Assembly (NCBI GenBank): GCA_033557675.1 | Contig: JAWQRM010000018.1 | Span: 1 to 41,315, forward strand | Length of the DNA: 41,315 nucleotides | Reading direction: 5' to 3' | DNA from: Coptodactyla brooksi | Lineage: Eukaryota > Arthropoda > Insecta > Coleoptera > Scarabaeidae | Part shown: positions 24,005 to 35,000 of the stretch, in pieces | How the letters are laid out: each line of letters starts with the position of its first letter | Position numbering within the stretch: position 1 is the stretch's first letter | Notes under the pieces: model-generated | Database searches by the model: none | What the model saw: only the letters and a program-made list of their open reading frames with translations | What the model was told of the DNA's origin: nothing | Translations under genes and position numbers: made by a program

Positions 24005-25417
24005 CTCCTGTGCCGTAGTTTTGTGGTACCCAATCGCAATAGGCTTGAGGAACGGGTAAGGTTTGTACTCGGGAGTAACAAGGTTTAAAAGGAGTATTTG
24101 CATATAGATCTACTGCCTTTTTGGGTAATTTTGTATCTATGTTTTGCTCGTAATTATAATGCAAAGGAAAATTCTTTGTAGGTGTAGCGTAAATCTCATT
24201 TCTGCTTTTGGAATCCTTTAATGTTTCAGGTGCTTTAATAAAAACTCGCGGCAACGTAAATACTGGCACTCTTTCTTTATCGGAAGTTCTTATATCAAAA
24301 CAAGAGTCTGAGTATTTTTTTGAAAATCTTTCTCTTTCACTTTGCCTAGCAGGTAACGTTTTAGATCTTTTCATAAACTGATCACCCGATTCCTTGCTGG
24401 AACTTTCTATGAATTCTTTAACGGAATGGATCTCTATAGCTTCTTGACCATGTTCAGTAGTTTTAACCAACAATTTTATTTCTGCTTTAATAACATTTTC
24501 CTTCGCGGGGTAAGGTATATTTTCACTGGCCCCATCACTTGAATCTGATTCTGTTTCATCAGAAGTCCTATGTTGGCGAGCTGTTGAGTATAAAGGAAAA
24601 TCGACATCAATAGGTTCATAATTCTTATAATGATTTTTGTTTGAAGTGGATCCAATCAGGCTGATATTTTCTTCATCTTCCTCTGGTACTATACTAAGAT
24701 TTCTATAAATCCCTTCATACCAAACATCGCAATGCGGTTGAGACGAAATGTACTTTGAATGTTTACAAAAATCAATGGGTTCATAATCTTGAGTATTATT
24801 TTCCCAGCTATCTGCAGAAGACTCTGAGCTATCTTTCATACTTTCTTCACTTGAGGCCCTCTGATAATTGCTATTTATAAAAGTAATACTTTCCAAATAG
24901 TCTTTGTCAGAAATGTCATCTAATAACATTTGGGCTTCATCATTGTCCACCTCCATTACGAGTTTCTCTATCGATTGTTGTATGCTTTGCAAATCGTTAG
25001 TGGTTCTTTCACCGAAATCTATTAAATCGTAATCATGGGAAGCATCCGACTGTAACGTATCAGCTACATTGTGGAACATCACAGTACCGAAATCATCGTT
25101 GAAAATAGCCGGATTTTCAATTATTTTTATTTGATGTGTGCTTTCATACGTTTTCTTAACAGGTATTTCAATTAAAGCATCGGTAGTTGGAACTAATTCT
25201 AAAGTATTAATACAAGGTTCTTCCTGGTCTAAAATATCAAGGTCCAAAGAAAATAATTTCTCCGCCTTTTCAACTTCCGATAACATTCGATCTAGCATTG
25301 CATCAATATGACTATAGGATATGGTTTCCTTAACAGGATCGGGGAGATTGCGATTTAGGCTCTTTAATAAGACACTTTCATACGTAAGGCAGCTTGTATC
25401 CAACGGATTTGTGTTTG
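24005..25417 (-). CDS. 1.4-kb cassette exon with Y-x-x-IDF motifs
   Basis: The acceptor TTTGTTTTATAG lies before 25417 and the donor GGAG|GTAACG after 24005. The exon is 1,413 bp, phase 1 to phase 1, and begins (A)NTNPLDTSCLTYESVLL. The first 60 residues look helical (KETISYSHIDAMLDRMLSEV). Three copies of a short motif follow: YDLIDFG (about 25038), YEPIDFC (24790) and YEPIDVD (24623). The rest is Ser/Asp-rich with a basic stretch (FMKRSKTLPARQSERERF) and an aromatic/Pro end (YANTPFKPCYSR, VPQAYCDWVPQNYG). No known domain is recognised. The motif recurrence suggests several copies of one short binding peptide. Like its neighbours it is skippable without frameshift. Confidence 0.72.
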
Positions 25418-26144
25418 CTATAAAACAAATTGATAAAATTGCTATGGGTCCCTGAAGTGCATTAACCTTATCAACTGTAGTAAGAATATTTTTTTCGCAA
25501 AAATGTTCAAAATTTTATTAAACCCTTATCATTGTAATAGATATATCTTTAAAAATTGCGATGTAATGATGAGAGTGAATGAGGAAAATAAAGTTATAAA
25601 GGATACGTTATAAACCAAAACCTCAAGCGAAGCTTTAGTAGCTTGAAGCAATGGATTGAACTTTCACAAAGAATATGAAAAGAAGCTCTGTGCTTGACTG
25701 ACTACTGTTTTATTAGGACGTTAATTGATTCGTTAATATTTTTTTAATTAAGGTAGTAATTCTCTACAAGTAAGTACCCATGCTAGCATGCGAATGAAAA
25801 ACTTGAAATAAAATCGTTAATGATAGGAGGCGGGATATGGAGAGGGCGTGTGACTTGCATTGGTGGAGAATGCTTAACATGCGGCCATGTAACTCGCTGC
25901 AATCGTTGTTATTTGTGTTAGCAAACATTTAGCATTCTTTGGACTTATAACCCGAAAACACAAGAAGAACCAAAATAAGACAATGGTTATCCGGGAAAAG
26001 TTAAAATAAGAGATGTTAATGAATTAAAGAAATTAAATAGACAATGGATATGCTCCTATGTATTTCGATATACCTGCGACTGTTCAATGTTTTTTATACT
26101 TAAAGAGAAATCATTTTAGTGTAAGATTAAAATATGTTACCTAC
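25418..26144 (-). other. Intron (727 bp), longest firmly placed in the window
   Basis: The donor is CAAG|GTAGGTAA (26144) and the acceptor TTTGTTTTATAG ends at 25418. It is AT-rich, with one GC-richer patch at about 25825-25905 that I examined as a hidden exon. The acceptor-like TTGCAG there is followed by a stop in phase 1, so I see no coding exon. The patch could be a regulatory element, but nothing specific supports that. Confidence 0.6.
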
Positions 26145-26213
26145 CTTGCACAGCTTCTTTTTCTATTGGTGCAGCGGGCTTGACCTTGAATTGTCTGTCG
26201 GTAGCCCTCCATT
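26145..26213 (-). CDS. 69-bp cassette exon (EWRATDRQFKVKPAAP...)
   Basis: The acceptor ATTCTTTTCTCTTGTAG lies before 26213 and the donor CAAG|GTAGGT after 26145. The exon is 69 bp, phase 1 to phase 1, and encodes 23 residues beginning EWRATDRQFKVKPAAPIEKE. Both splice sites are strong and the peptide contains Trp and a regular basic/hydrophobic pattern, unlike the low-complexity neighbours. I think it is a real, probably regulated small exon. It joins the 2.5-kb exon (G + AA = Glu) and the 1.4-kb exon (G + CA = Ala) in frame. Confidence 0.75.
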
Positions 26214-26344
26214 CTACAAGAGAAAAGAATTGTCAAAATATTGTGTAATAAGTATTACTTTGAATCGTATAATGTCGAAAGCAACAATTTACATACTATT
26301 ACATACTATCATACCACACTACAATACTAAAGCGCAAATATTAC
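26214..26344 (-). other. Intron (131 bp)
   Basis: The donor is ACAG|GTAATATT at 26344 and the acceptor TTCTCTTGTAG ends at 26214. The in-frame continuation past the donor ends after a few residues, consistent with an intron. Confidence 0.72.
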
Positions 26345-28823
26345 CTGTCAATTTTCTATAGTACCTTTCCTGAATTGATCCACACGAAAGAGCAATACTC
26401 GATTTTACCCTTAAAATCCTTGCCATTGGACTTTGATAATTCTCACCTTGATCATTGCTAATAGACTCGTATTTACTAACCAATTTTGCTATGCTATCCG
26501 GAAGTTTCCTTTGCTTTCCAAGAAGTCTGTACCCTTCGTTGATAGGTAGATCATAACCGTAATTTAAATAGTACATTGTTAAAAATGCGAAATTTCTAGT
26601 ACAAGACTTTACCTTTGCTAGCAACATAACTTTATACCTTTTTATGGATCTAATATATCTAGCAACTACCTGCTTATTACCTTCCTTATCTCCATACATG
26701 TTTTCACTCTCTATACTGGGAAAATCTTCAAAATCTACAAGTTTATCAGAAAAATTTCCTCCTCTTAAGTACATCACTTGGGATACATTTTGTTTTGCTG
26801 TTGATAGATTTTGTTTGTATAATTGTATGGGGGTATCAGACCGTGATTCTTCATTATAAGATGTTATTATTTCGTCGCTATCAATTTCACTGTTTAAGTA
26901 TGCCTGAATCTTTTTTCCATTTTTATTCATTGCTTTCAGATCACGTTTTCCGAAAGGACCGTGACCTTCTTTCACAAAGATGGTACTACCACCAATTTCT
27001 CTCAAGTGTTGAGGAGTAGAGCATATTTCCCTTTTAACAAAGGATCTCTCATCATCAGATGTTTCAATTTGTTCTATATCTGTAAGATCGTCATTTCGAG
27101 GTGGAACTGCACAGGAGCGATCGCGACGTAAGCCGTGATCACTAAGATATACGTCCTCGGTATCTGTTAATCCACCGTGATGATTTGGGTTCGTAACATT
27201 CAATACGTTACTTACTCCATCTACTACGACATCTTCGGTATCGGTATGCATTTCTTGCACGTAAGGAGAAGATACCCTCAGATGTCGTCCGGCTGCTATA
27301 TCGGTGACTAAAGATTCATGTTCTTCAATGTTAGCATGCTCTAGTTGTATGGGATCATTTGATGTATCTGCTAGTTCACTGACTACGATGTCATCCCCTG
27401 ATAAACTTTCAATATCAGTCGGTTCAACAGATGAGAAATTTAAGCCAAGTTCTACTTCTTCATTCAGGGGAGCAATCAGCACTATGGGTCTATTGTTAAT
27501 AGTTTCCTTGATACTAATTACCTCTCTTCTAGATGCTTCGAGCCTAATTTCCGGGATATAATCAATGTAATTTTCAGTATCCAAATATTCCTCATCTGTT
27601 AAATCTGTACTTCCAAAACTTTTTGACACTGCAAATTGGTTGTCCTTTTCAGATTTATCATCATCGGATGATCCAAAATTTTCAACATCAGTTGTACAAA
27701 AAACTTTCTCGCGCATTCTGTGTGTTGATAAATGTTGGGATTTAATAATTTTATTTTTTTGGAATCCCTTATCATCAGAATCTGTGGTATCAGGGCTTTT
27801 TTCTTGTACTATTTTTTGTTTTACATGAATCTGTTGCTTTTTGTATTGCATTGGTGTGTACATACACATTTTTTGAGAATTTCTTGATGGAAGGCTATTA
27901 AAAGAATATCGTTTTCCTTTTCCAGGACTGAATGGTATTTCCTCCACATCCGTAACCGGTTCGGTCAAAACTATTTGCTTTTTAGATTTCTTAATTACTG
28001 CCGCTCTTGGATCTAAATATTTACAATAAGAATACTTCTTATATTCTTGTTCGGGAATCATACGCAATTCCTCAATGTCTGTATTCTCATCAGGAATTGC
28101 TTTTTTAGTGCGGCGTTTCCTATTTCTTTTCGATTTCGCCGTAACAGATTCCTCACTGTCATATTCCGAGTCTAACACCTCAATATCTGTGAGATCACAT
28201 ATTTGCGGCATAGATACCGACAATCTCATAGGCTGATTTTTATGTTTTAAATTCGCTTCATTTTCTGATAAACTTTGACTAATGCACGGGGGAGGACTGG
28301 GTACAACATTGTACTTTATAGACTCTTTAGTGGATACGATATCATTTGAATCAAAATGATGAGGCAACACAGAGTCTTTTAGACGTAACGTTGGAAGTTC
28401 TCCATCTCCAGAAAAATATTCTATGTCAGTTAGATCCTCTTCGATTCTACATAATTTAGGTTTGTCACTAGTGGGCAGAGATTTTTGAGAATGCAATTTA
28501 GCTCTACCACTATTACTGTCGATATCACAACATTCATTTACAATTCCGTAATCAACAAGAACTTTATCTAAATTTATCGGCCTAGAATGCTTGGCGAGTT
28601 TCACCTCGTGTTCAACATCAGAACCTTCAAAGTCTTCAACGTCCGTGTAAGGTTCATTATCGTTTAGGGGTAATTTTATCAAAAGCTTTGGTTTACGCCT
28701 TTTGGGTTGGGTGTCGTCGAGGTCTTCAACATCAGTTAGCGCCTCCATAAAAGTAATAATGTTATTGTCATCATCTTCCTCACTTTCTGGCATGACATTG
28801 ATGGCGGGCACTTTATTTGCCAT
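26345..28823 (-). CDS. 2.5-kb exon with acidic TDxE motif array; possible internal start
   Basis: The open frame runs from ATG 28823 (MANKVPAINVMPESEEDDDN) to the donor ACAG|GTAATA after 26345, leaving in phase 1. Two or three codons before the ATG there is an in-frame TAA, and a good acceptor (TTTGTTCATTTAG) lies at 28834, so the ATG sits just inside this exon with a stop ahead of it. That favours use as an alternative first coding exon. For longer isoforms, a phase-1 acceptor AAATAAAG|TG at about 28811 would join the upstream giant exon, but its context is weaker. The protein carries about 12 acidic TD(V/I/T)E motifs, then a basic/Ser region. It ends in about 100 residues that look more folded (YKVMLLAKVKS, NFAFLTMYYLNYGYD, LPDSIAKLVSKYE). 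Identity as an Ank2-type cassette is inference. Confidence 0.65.
27050..28750 (-). repeat. Acidic TD-x-E motif array (protein level)
   Basis: About 12 copies of (L)TD(V/I/T/E)E followed by acidic residues are present: ALTDVEDLDD, YTDVEDFEGSD, LTDIEYFSGD, LTDIEVLDSE, NTDIEELR, VTDVEEIPFS, TTDVENFGSSDD, LTDEEYLDTE, PTDIESLSGDD, HTDTEDVV, LTDTEDVYLSD and LTDIEQIETSDDE. Spacing is irregular (40-90 residues) and the DNA is diverged, so the motif is kept by protein-level selection. This is typical of repeated kinase sites or docking peptides. Confidence 0.75.
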
Positions 28824-29046
28824 GATTTAACTGCTAAATGAACAAAAAATTCAGATATTGTTGTAAGATACTATTGTATATGTGCCACCATATACTGCGT
28901 TTAAAATAAACAATACATAAATACGAGTAAATTACTTACCGTTCGCAAGTTGAATGAGTACTTATGAGACTACTTAAGCTTAAATGTGCTAGTTTGGGTA
29001 ATATGTGTAATAGATAATGTAACTGTTCTAAAAGGCAACTTTCTTT
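28824..29046 (-). other. Short spacer/intron with strong isolated donor at 28940/28939
   Basis: On the minus strand the sequence GCGAACG|GTAAGTAA is a near-perfect donor. It pairs naturally with the acceptor at 28834 (106-bp intron). No coding exon ending at 28940 keeps the next frame open: every phase tested hits the TAA just before ATG 28823 or an earlier stop. It therefore fits a short non-coding 5' exon of an internally initiated transcript better than a coding exon. Confidence 0.4.
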
Positions 29047-32000
29047 TTAATATTGTACCTCTTTCTTTACTGTGCAAGCCATGCTGTGGGTTGGTACACC
29101 GGGTTCGGGCAACACAGAAATCGGGGTACCTGTCTCTTGAATATCTTGTTGAAGTTGTTCTTCAATAGCCATTGTGCTGGTGGACATCAGTAATTTCCTG
29201 GGAAGGTCGATTTCTTCAGAAATAGCGTGATCCTCTGGTATCAAAGAGCAAGTAATCAAATCTGACACTCGGTGCTTTTTAGGCGATGATGGCGAGAGCT
29301 TCTTTCCATTTATATCGGAGCTAGTGTCATGGTCCGAGGGAGAGCTGGGCAACGCTACAGATTCTGATAGACTTGAATCTGTAGTATCAAAAAATTCCAC
29401 CTCTCTTAGGCCATAAGCGAGTTTCTTAAGATTGTCGTATGGTTGCTTGTAAATGACTTCAATTGATCCAGCTTGGTCGTGGCTTCGTGTGAATACTTCA
29501 GATGTTAGAACTTTGGTACCGCCATTAGCTGAATGCACTCTTATAGGACTTCCTGGTAAAGAAGAACAACTTGAAGTGCGCTCCATTTGATGGGTATGGT
29601 GAGTTGATGAAATAACTGACTGGCTTCGGGTTGAATCGAACTCGTGGACGGTACGGTCTGACTCTGACGGTTTCAAGGACGGTTTGGATTTTTCGCTTAG
29701 AGACGACTTTCTAATATGCTCTTCAACTGGTATGGCTCTTTTTAGTTTAGTAGGCGACGGAGATGGCTTTGGGCTTTCTACTCTGGGTGGAAGTTTTTGT
29801 GCTCTTAACGGGGATTCGTAGAAGCCATTTTGTACAGGGTCTTTACGTAATGCAACAAAGGATTTGGTTCTGCTGCTGTCTATTTTCGATTTCGATTGCT
29901 TTTGTATTTCTGTAGACCGAATTACCTTATCAGGCACACTTTTTTTAGTGAACTTACGTGAATCTTCTATTTTGGCTTTCGTAATCTTATCAGGTTTCTT
30001 ATCAGTCTTTCTTTCTGGAGTGCTAGTTCTGGACGACGTATAGGCTATGAGCTTTTGATTATCAGTCTCTTTTTTCTCCTTAGGCTTCGGCGTTACTTTC
30101 TTAGATCCTGCCTCACGTACATGTTTGTCGATCTTCATATCTCTTGAAACGGTAGATTGCATATACCCGTGTATTCTGTTATCGTATTTTCTGGGTTGAG
30201 AGGGTTTAATTTCAAGTGCTGTAGATATAGGAAGCGATTTCTTCTTGTATTCATGTTTTTTGATGATTGTTGTAGTGGTATCAGTAGAAGTACTATCACT
30301 ACTATAGGTTTTTCTAACTGGGGATTTTATAAACTTTGTGATTTGAGTAGTACTCTTTCCTTCAGATTGTAGCTTAGGACTTCCCTTTCTGAACGATTTT
30401 ACCTTGGCAACGACATCTTTCTTTTCATCATCAGAACTCATATCAGCATCACTTTCCGTTTTGAGACGACGTAGTCTTGTGCTGGGACTAAAGCTTCGTG
30501 TAGCCTTAATTTCGTCAGAAGCTGTATCTATATCACCTTGAGCTTTTAGACGACGTACCCTAGCGCTTGGACTGAAGCTTCTTGCAGTTTTGATTTCGCA
30601 TTTCACATCTTTTTTTATATACTTCTTTGTGCGTGTTTCGCTTTTCTTTGTAGATTTGTTATCAGTCTCATGATGCATTGTCACCTTCAATACATCATCT
30701 TTCATTTCTATATCACCATGACGGACGGCATATCTAGGGGCCTTTTTCCTTTCTGCTGTTGTTGTGTCTGATTGAAGTTTTGTTCGCAGCGGTATTTTTC
30801 TTACTTTGATTTCCGAGCTTAAACGTTTTTGTTTTTCTCTATTATCTGTAGAAAGTTGTACGGAGTAAGATGGTTTTTCTTTCGTTACTTGATCATCTAC
30901 ACTTTTAATAGTTCCCATACAGCTTTCTATTATGGATTCTATATGCGACTCGCTTGCGGAAATTTCCGTATGAGGCGACTCTACTTCATATATCGCACTA
31001 CAACTAAGTTTGCTGCTTACACTCTTGTCAGATAGCGTCTGTAAGTCCAACCGGTATGATGATTCGGTTTCGGAAGAAACGGGTTCAGCATCGGTTTCAG
31101 AAAATTTTGCAGAATCACTACGGATTACTGAACTGATTTGAGAGATATCATCAGACATAATGCCTTCCTCTAAATGAGTTTCTATGTCTTTTAAACCATC
31201 AATACTGCTGCGTCTACGTACTTTGAAATGCTCGTCGCTGCTTACTTCCGAATCTCTAGAAAAAGCAACCTTCTTGGACTGCTTTTCATTTTCATCACTA
31301 GTGTCAGAACTTCCTGCTTGTATCACCGATGAAACAATACTAACTTCTTCTACAGAACTGTGGTCTATCGAATCCCTCTGCAGTGCTAATTCTTGCGATA
31401 AAACTTGCTTGCTTATTTCATCTGGCAGAATATGGTGCAATTCCTCCACTACTAATACTGTCGGAGATTTAATTTGTTTTTTGATTTTTTCGTCAATCAG
31501 TGCTGTGTCAGATTTTTCTTCTTGTGCGAGAAGTTTGGTAATATCATCTAATATATATCCAGGCCCTTTAATTTTTGGTTCATCTGGCGTTACATGTTCT
31601 TCTGATCGGTCTTCTATTTGTTCTTCTCGTGTAATATTTGTCTCATCATCTGCTAATAACGATTGTTGAGACATATCTCTCTGCACACCTGCAATAACAT
31701 CGTCTGTTATAGGATGGTCAAAAACTTTTTGCATTTGAGTGCCATCGATCCTCACAACATCCGTAAGACATTTATCTCGCTCTTCTTGTATGTACGTTAC
31801 TGATTTAGTTGTATCAGACAATACTCCGCTCATTTCGACAATTTCGTCTAAATCCAAAATTTCCTTAGTTTCTTTTACTACCATTGGACTTCCTACGTCA
31901 CTGAAAGATTTCTGAAGTTGTGTTGACACTCCCGATACTTTCGATGGAGATATTTGCTTTTCTCTTAGTATGTATGTTTCATCTCGAAAAGCCTCTTTTG

Positions 32001-35000
32001 GCAAACCTTCTGATGTGATAGTAATTTTTTTGGTTGATAACCTTCGTTCAGATGAATCTGCAAGTGCTTCTGTTGCATGTAAATCTTCAGCTTCAGAATG
32101 TAATAAAAAGGTATCAGTGACTTTACTTTGCGATCGCCTAAAACCATCGCCTTCTTCTTCAGACGGCTTGCTTACTATCTTCTCTTTTCCTCGTCCTTCT
32201 ATTGTCACTTCCTCATGTATCTCTGTTACAGTTTCCTTTATAATTATTGCAGCATCTTCTGCTTTTACCTGATCTATTTCTTCATTGTACGGTGAATAGT
32301 CTTCTAAATCTTGGCCATCTTCAACTTCAGTAGATTCATCACTTCGTTTGCCTTCCGACAAAACTTCGGCAATTGATGTTATATCTTCTACAACAGTATT
32401 GAACTCATCAAAACTTACTTTCCTTGATGACTTGTAGTAGTCATCAGTGATTGAAGAAATATCTTCTCCTAAACTATCTGGAGTAATTTTATCATCCGAT
32501 TTCATGTCCTCTATGGACTTACTCTCGGTAATTGTTGCACTAACTAGTTTATCAATTGGACTAGGTGTGGATCGATCTTTTCGGCTTTCGAACAGTGGAA
32601 TCATATCAGGTATTTCTAAGATACCTTCACTACATTTTCGTGCTTGTTCTGAGGAAGTTAAGGATTTTGCTTGTGGTTTTGATACATAACTAACATCTAA
32701 ACTTCTTTTAGCAATAGGTATGATTTCAGGAGGCATATCAGTAAATGTAATACTTTTTTTTCTTCTTTGTTGTTGATCAACTGAATCGAGGTAGATTGTA
32801 TCAATATTATCAGGAATAAACAATTCACCTTGCGCTGGACCAATGTCTTTGAGTACTCTTTTTCTACATAAAGGTTCAATGCATGGCTTACTTGAATCGG
32901 ACTGATGCTTAGCTTTACATGACACTATTATACAATCTTCTTCGTCTTTCTTACCAAGACAAATATCTTTCTCTATTTGTTCCTCAACAAGTGAAAGTCG
33001 CTTACGGACTTCTTCCTCGGAATAATGTTGTTCTACACGAGGTTTTAGTTTGCATTCAGAAGGCAGGGTTTGTATTATATTTGTTTCCGTTGAAGCAATG
33101 CTGTCTTCTAAAACTGTTTTTGTACTTAGTGAGCGTTCAGTTACAGCTTTAGTTATTTTATCTTCTTGTTTCATTTGACAACCATCTAAACTGGTAGCAG
33201 GTAGTACTTTAATTTCTTCAGTATCGTCATCGCTTATTGATCCAATTAAAATATGATCTCCTGAAATTGGTTCGTATATAGTTTTCCTCTCTAATTTCTC
33301 AACAGGTTTCATCATTATACCGTTGTCGCTTTCTTCTATTGCACATTCAATATCGGATGATAATCTTTGCAAAATACCGGTGACCTTATGCACCGCATCT
33401 TCTTTACCTTCGGTTGGCAAAGCTATCGTGGTTACTATTTCTGAACTTGACAAAATAGCTTCCGTTATAATATGTCTTGGTTTGTTATTAGTGTCTTCTT
33501 TTCCATCGCTATCTTCATCAGCTTCAATAGATTCTGATAAATGTTCATGTACTCTTGTGTGATCTAATTCTGCTGGACTATCTAATGCGATTGTTGAAGT
33601 AGAATATTGTTTGATATGTTCTGTTATGTCTTCAGTTGATGTTCTGTAAAGCAGTGCTCCACTCTCTAGTTTATCTTCAGTCATTCCTTGCATAATTTCT
33701 GAAACCTTTTCAACGCTGCCTTTGCGTTGAAGTTCTGTTGGCAAAGCGACAGATGATAGTAATTCAGTGCTTGAAATAAAAGCTTTACTAATTGTTTGAG
33801 GTATTATAGCTGTATCTACAATAATTTTGTCTTCAGTAGAACTAACAGTAACTTCCTCATTTATTGATGATTCTATATCCATCGTTTCAGTGAACTTTCT
33901 GTCCTTCGAAAGCGCAACTATAGTAGTTGATCTTTCTACTGTAGATTCTGCACATTTCACCCCTTCATCTACTTCCTTAACTGCAGTTGCTATTACGACC
34001 TTTGTCAGTTCCACGTGTATCGCATCTTCTTCTTCTCTGTCTGTTGGACACTCAGCTTTCTGAATCGCCGTAATAGGCTCGTCTATTGCAGCCTTCCCCT
34101 CGTCTACAATTGTTTTCGTTGGTTCTATTTCCATTGGTGTAGATGGTACTGCGACTTTTGCAGATACTTCGTCCTTCACTTGAATTTTAGCAGTTAAGCT
34201 GTCATCGTATTCGACGTATTCTGCTTGCTTAACTGCTGTACCTACTTTGTCATCCTCAATTTTTACATCTACTAGTAACTGACGTGTAGTAACTTCAGGA
34301 GCTTCATCCTTTGGAGATTTCACTTGTGCAACTATGGTAGTTAATTTGTCCATGGTAAATTGCGCGCTCTTCATCTCTTCAAAATCCACCTCTGTTGGAG
34401 ATTCTGCTGCAGTTAATCTTAGGAACTGTTTCAGTGCCAGGTCTTTTACATCTTCAACTATAGCACCTAAAATGTCCCCGTCTGTAGGGTACTGAACTTT
34501 CTCGATTGCCGTAACAGATTCATCTTTTGTAGTTTCTTCATGCATCATTTCTTCAGTTGCAGTAGTCACGCTAATTTTTTCTCCTGCAGACGTTAAGTGT
34601 TCAGCCTTAGGGGGTAGTTTGGCTACTTTCATCTCCTCAGATATCTTCTCTTTTGGGGATTCTACTTCCTGAGGCTTCGTTGGTAATGTCACTGGTTTGA
34701 ATTCTAAATCTTTGAGAAGTTCAACTCTAACCGTTGTCGCGTCTTTGTCTTCTTGGTGCTCTAGTTCTTCAGTTACTCTTAATTTGCCTACCGCAAGTTC
34801 AGAATCAGTCATCTCTCCATCTTTAGAAGCCGCTCTCCATTTAAGAGGTTTTGCCTCCGCAGCTTTAGTGCATAATGTGTCTATTCCAGGTTCGGCAACC
34901 TTTACCCCTTCCGGAGTACCCTCTGTTGGAGATTCTCCTTTCTTAAGTATAGGTGTAACCTTAGCAGTTGATACGTCTACGTATTTTAGGTGATCTACCT

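Noticed and set aside
25825..25905. GC-richer patch in the 727-bp intron as a hidden exon
   Set aside because: The only acceptor-like site (GATTGCAG) leads to a TAA within eight codons in phase 1, and no good donor follows.
26520..26660. An intron inside the 2.5-kb exon (donor-like AAAAG|GTATAAAG or AAAG|GTAAAG)
   Set aside because: No acceptor gives a matching phase at reasonable intron length, while the frame is open throughout. It is kept as coding, with a note on the unusual composition.
28920..28965. Initiator-like TCATTC just before the 28940 donor as a transcription start
   Set aside because: It would give a first exon of only about 20 nt, and such hexamers are common. It is not enough to call a promoter, so only the donor/ATG arrangement is reported.
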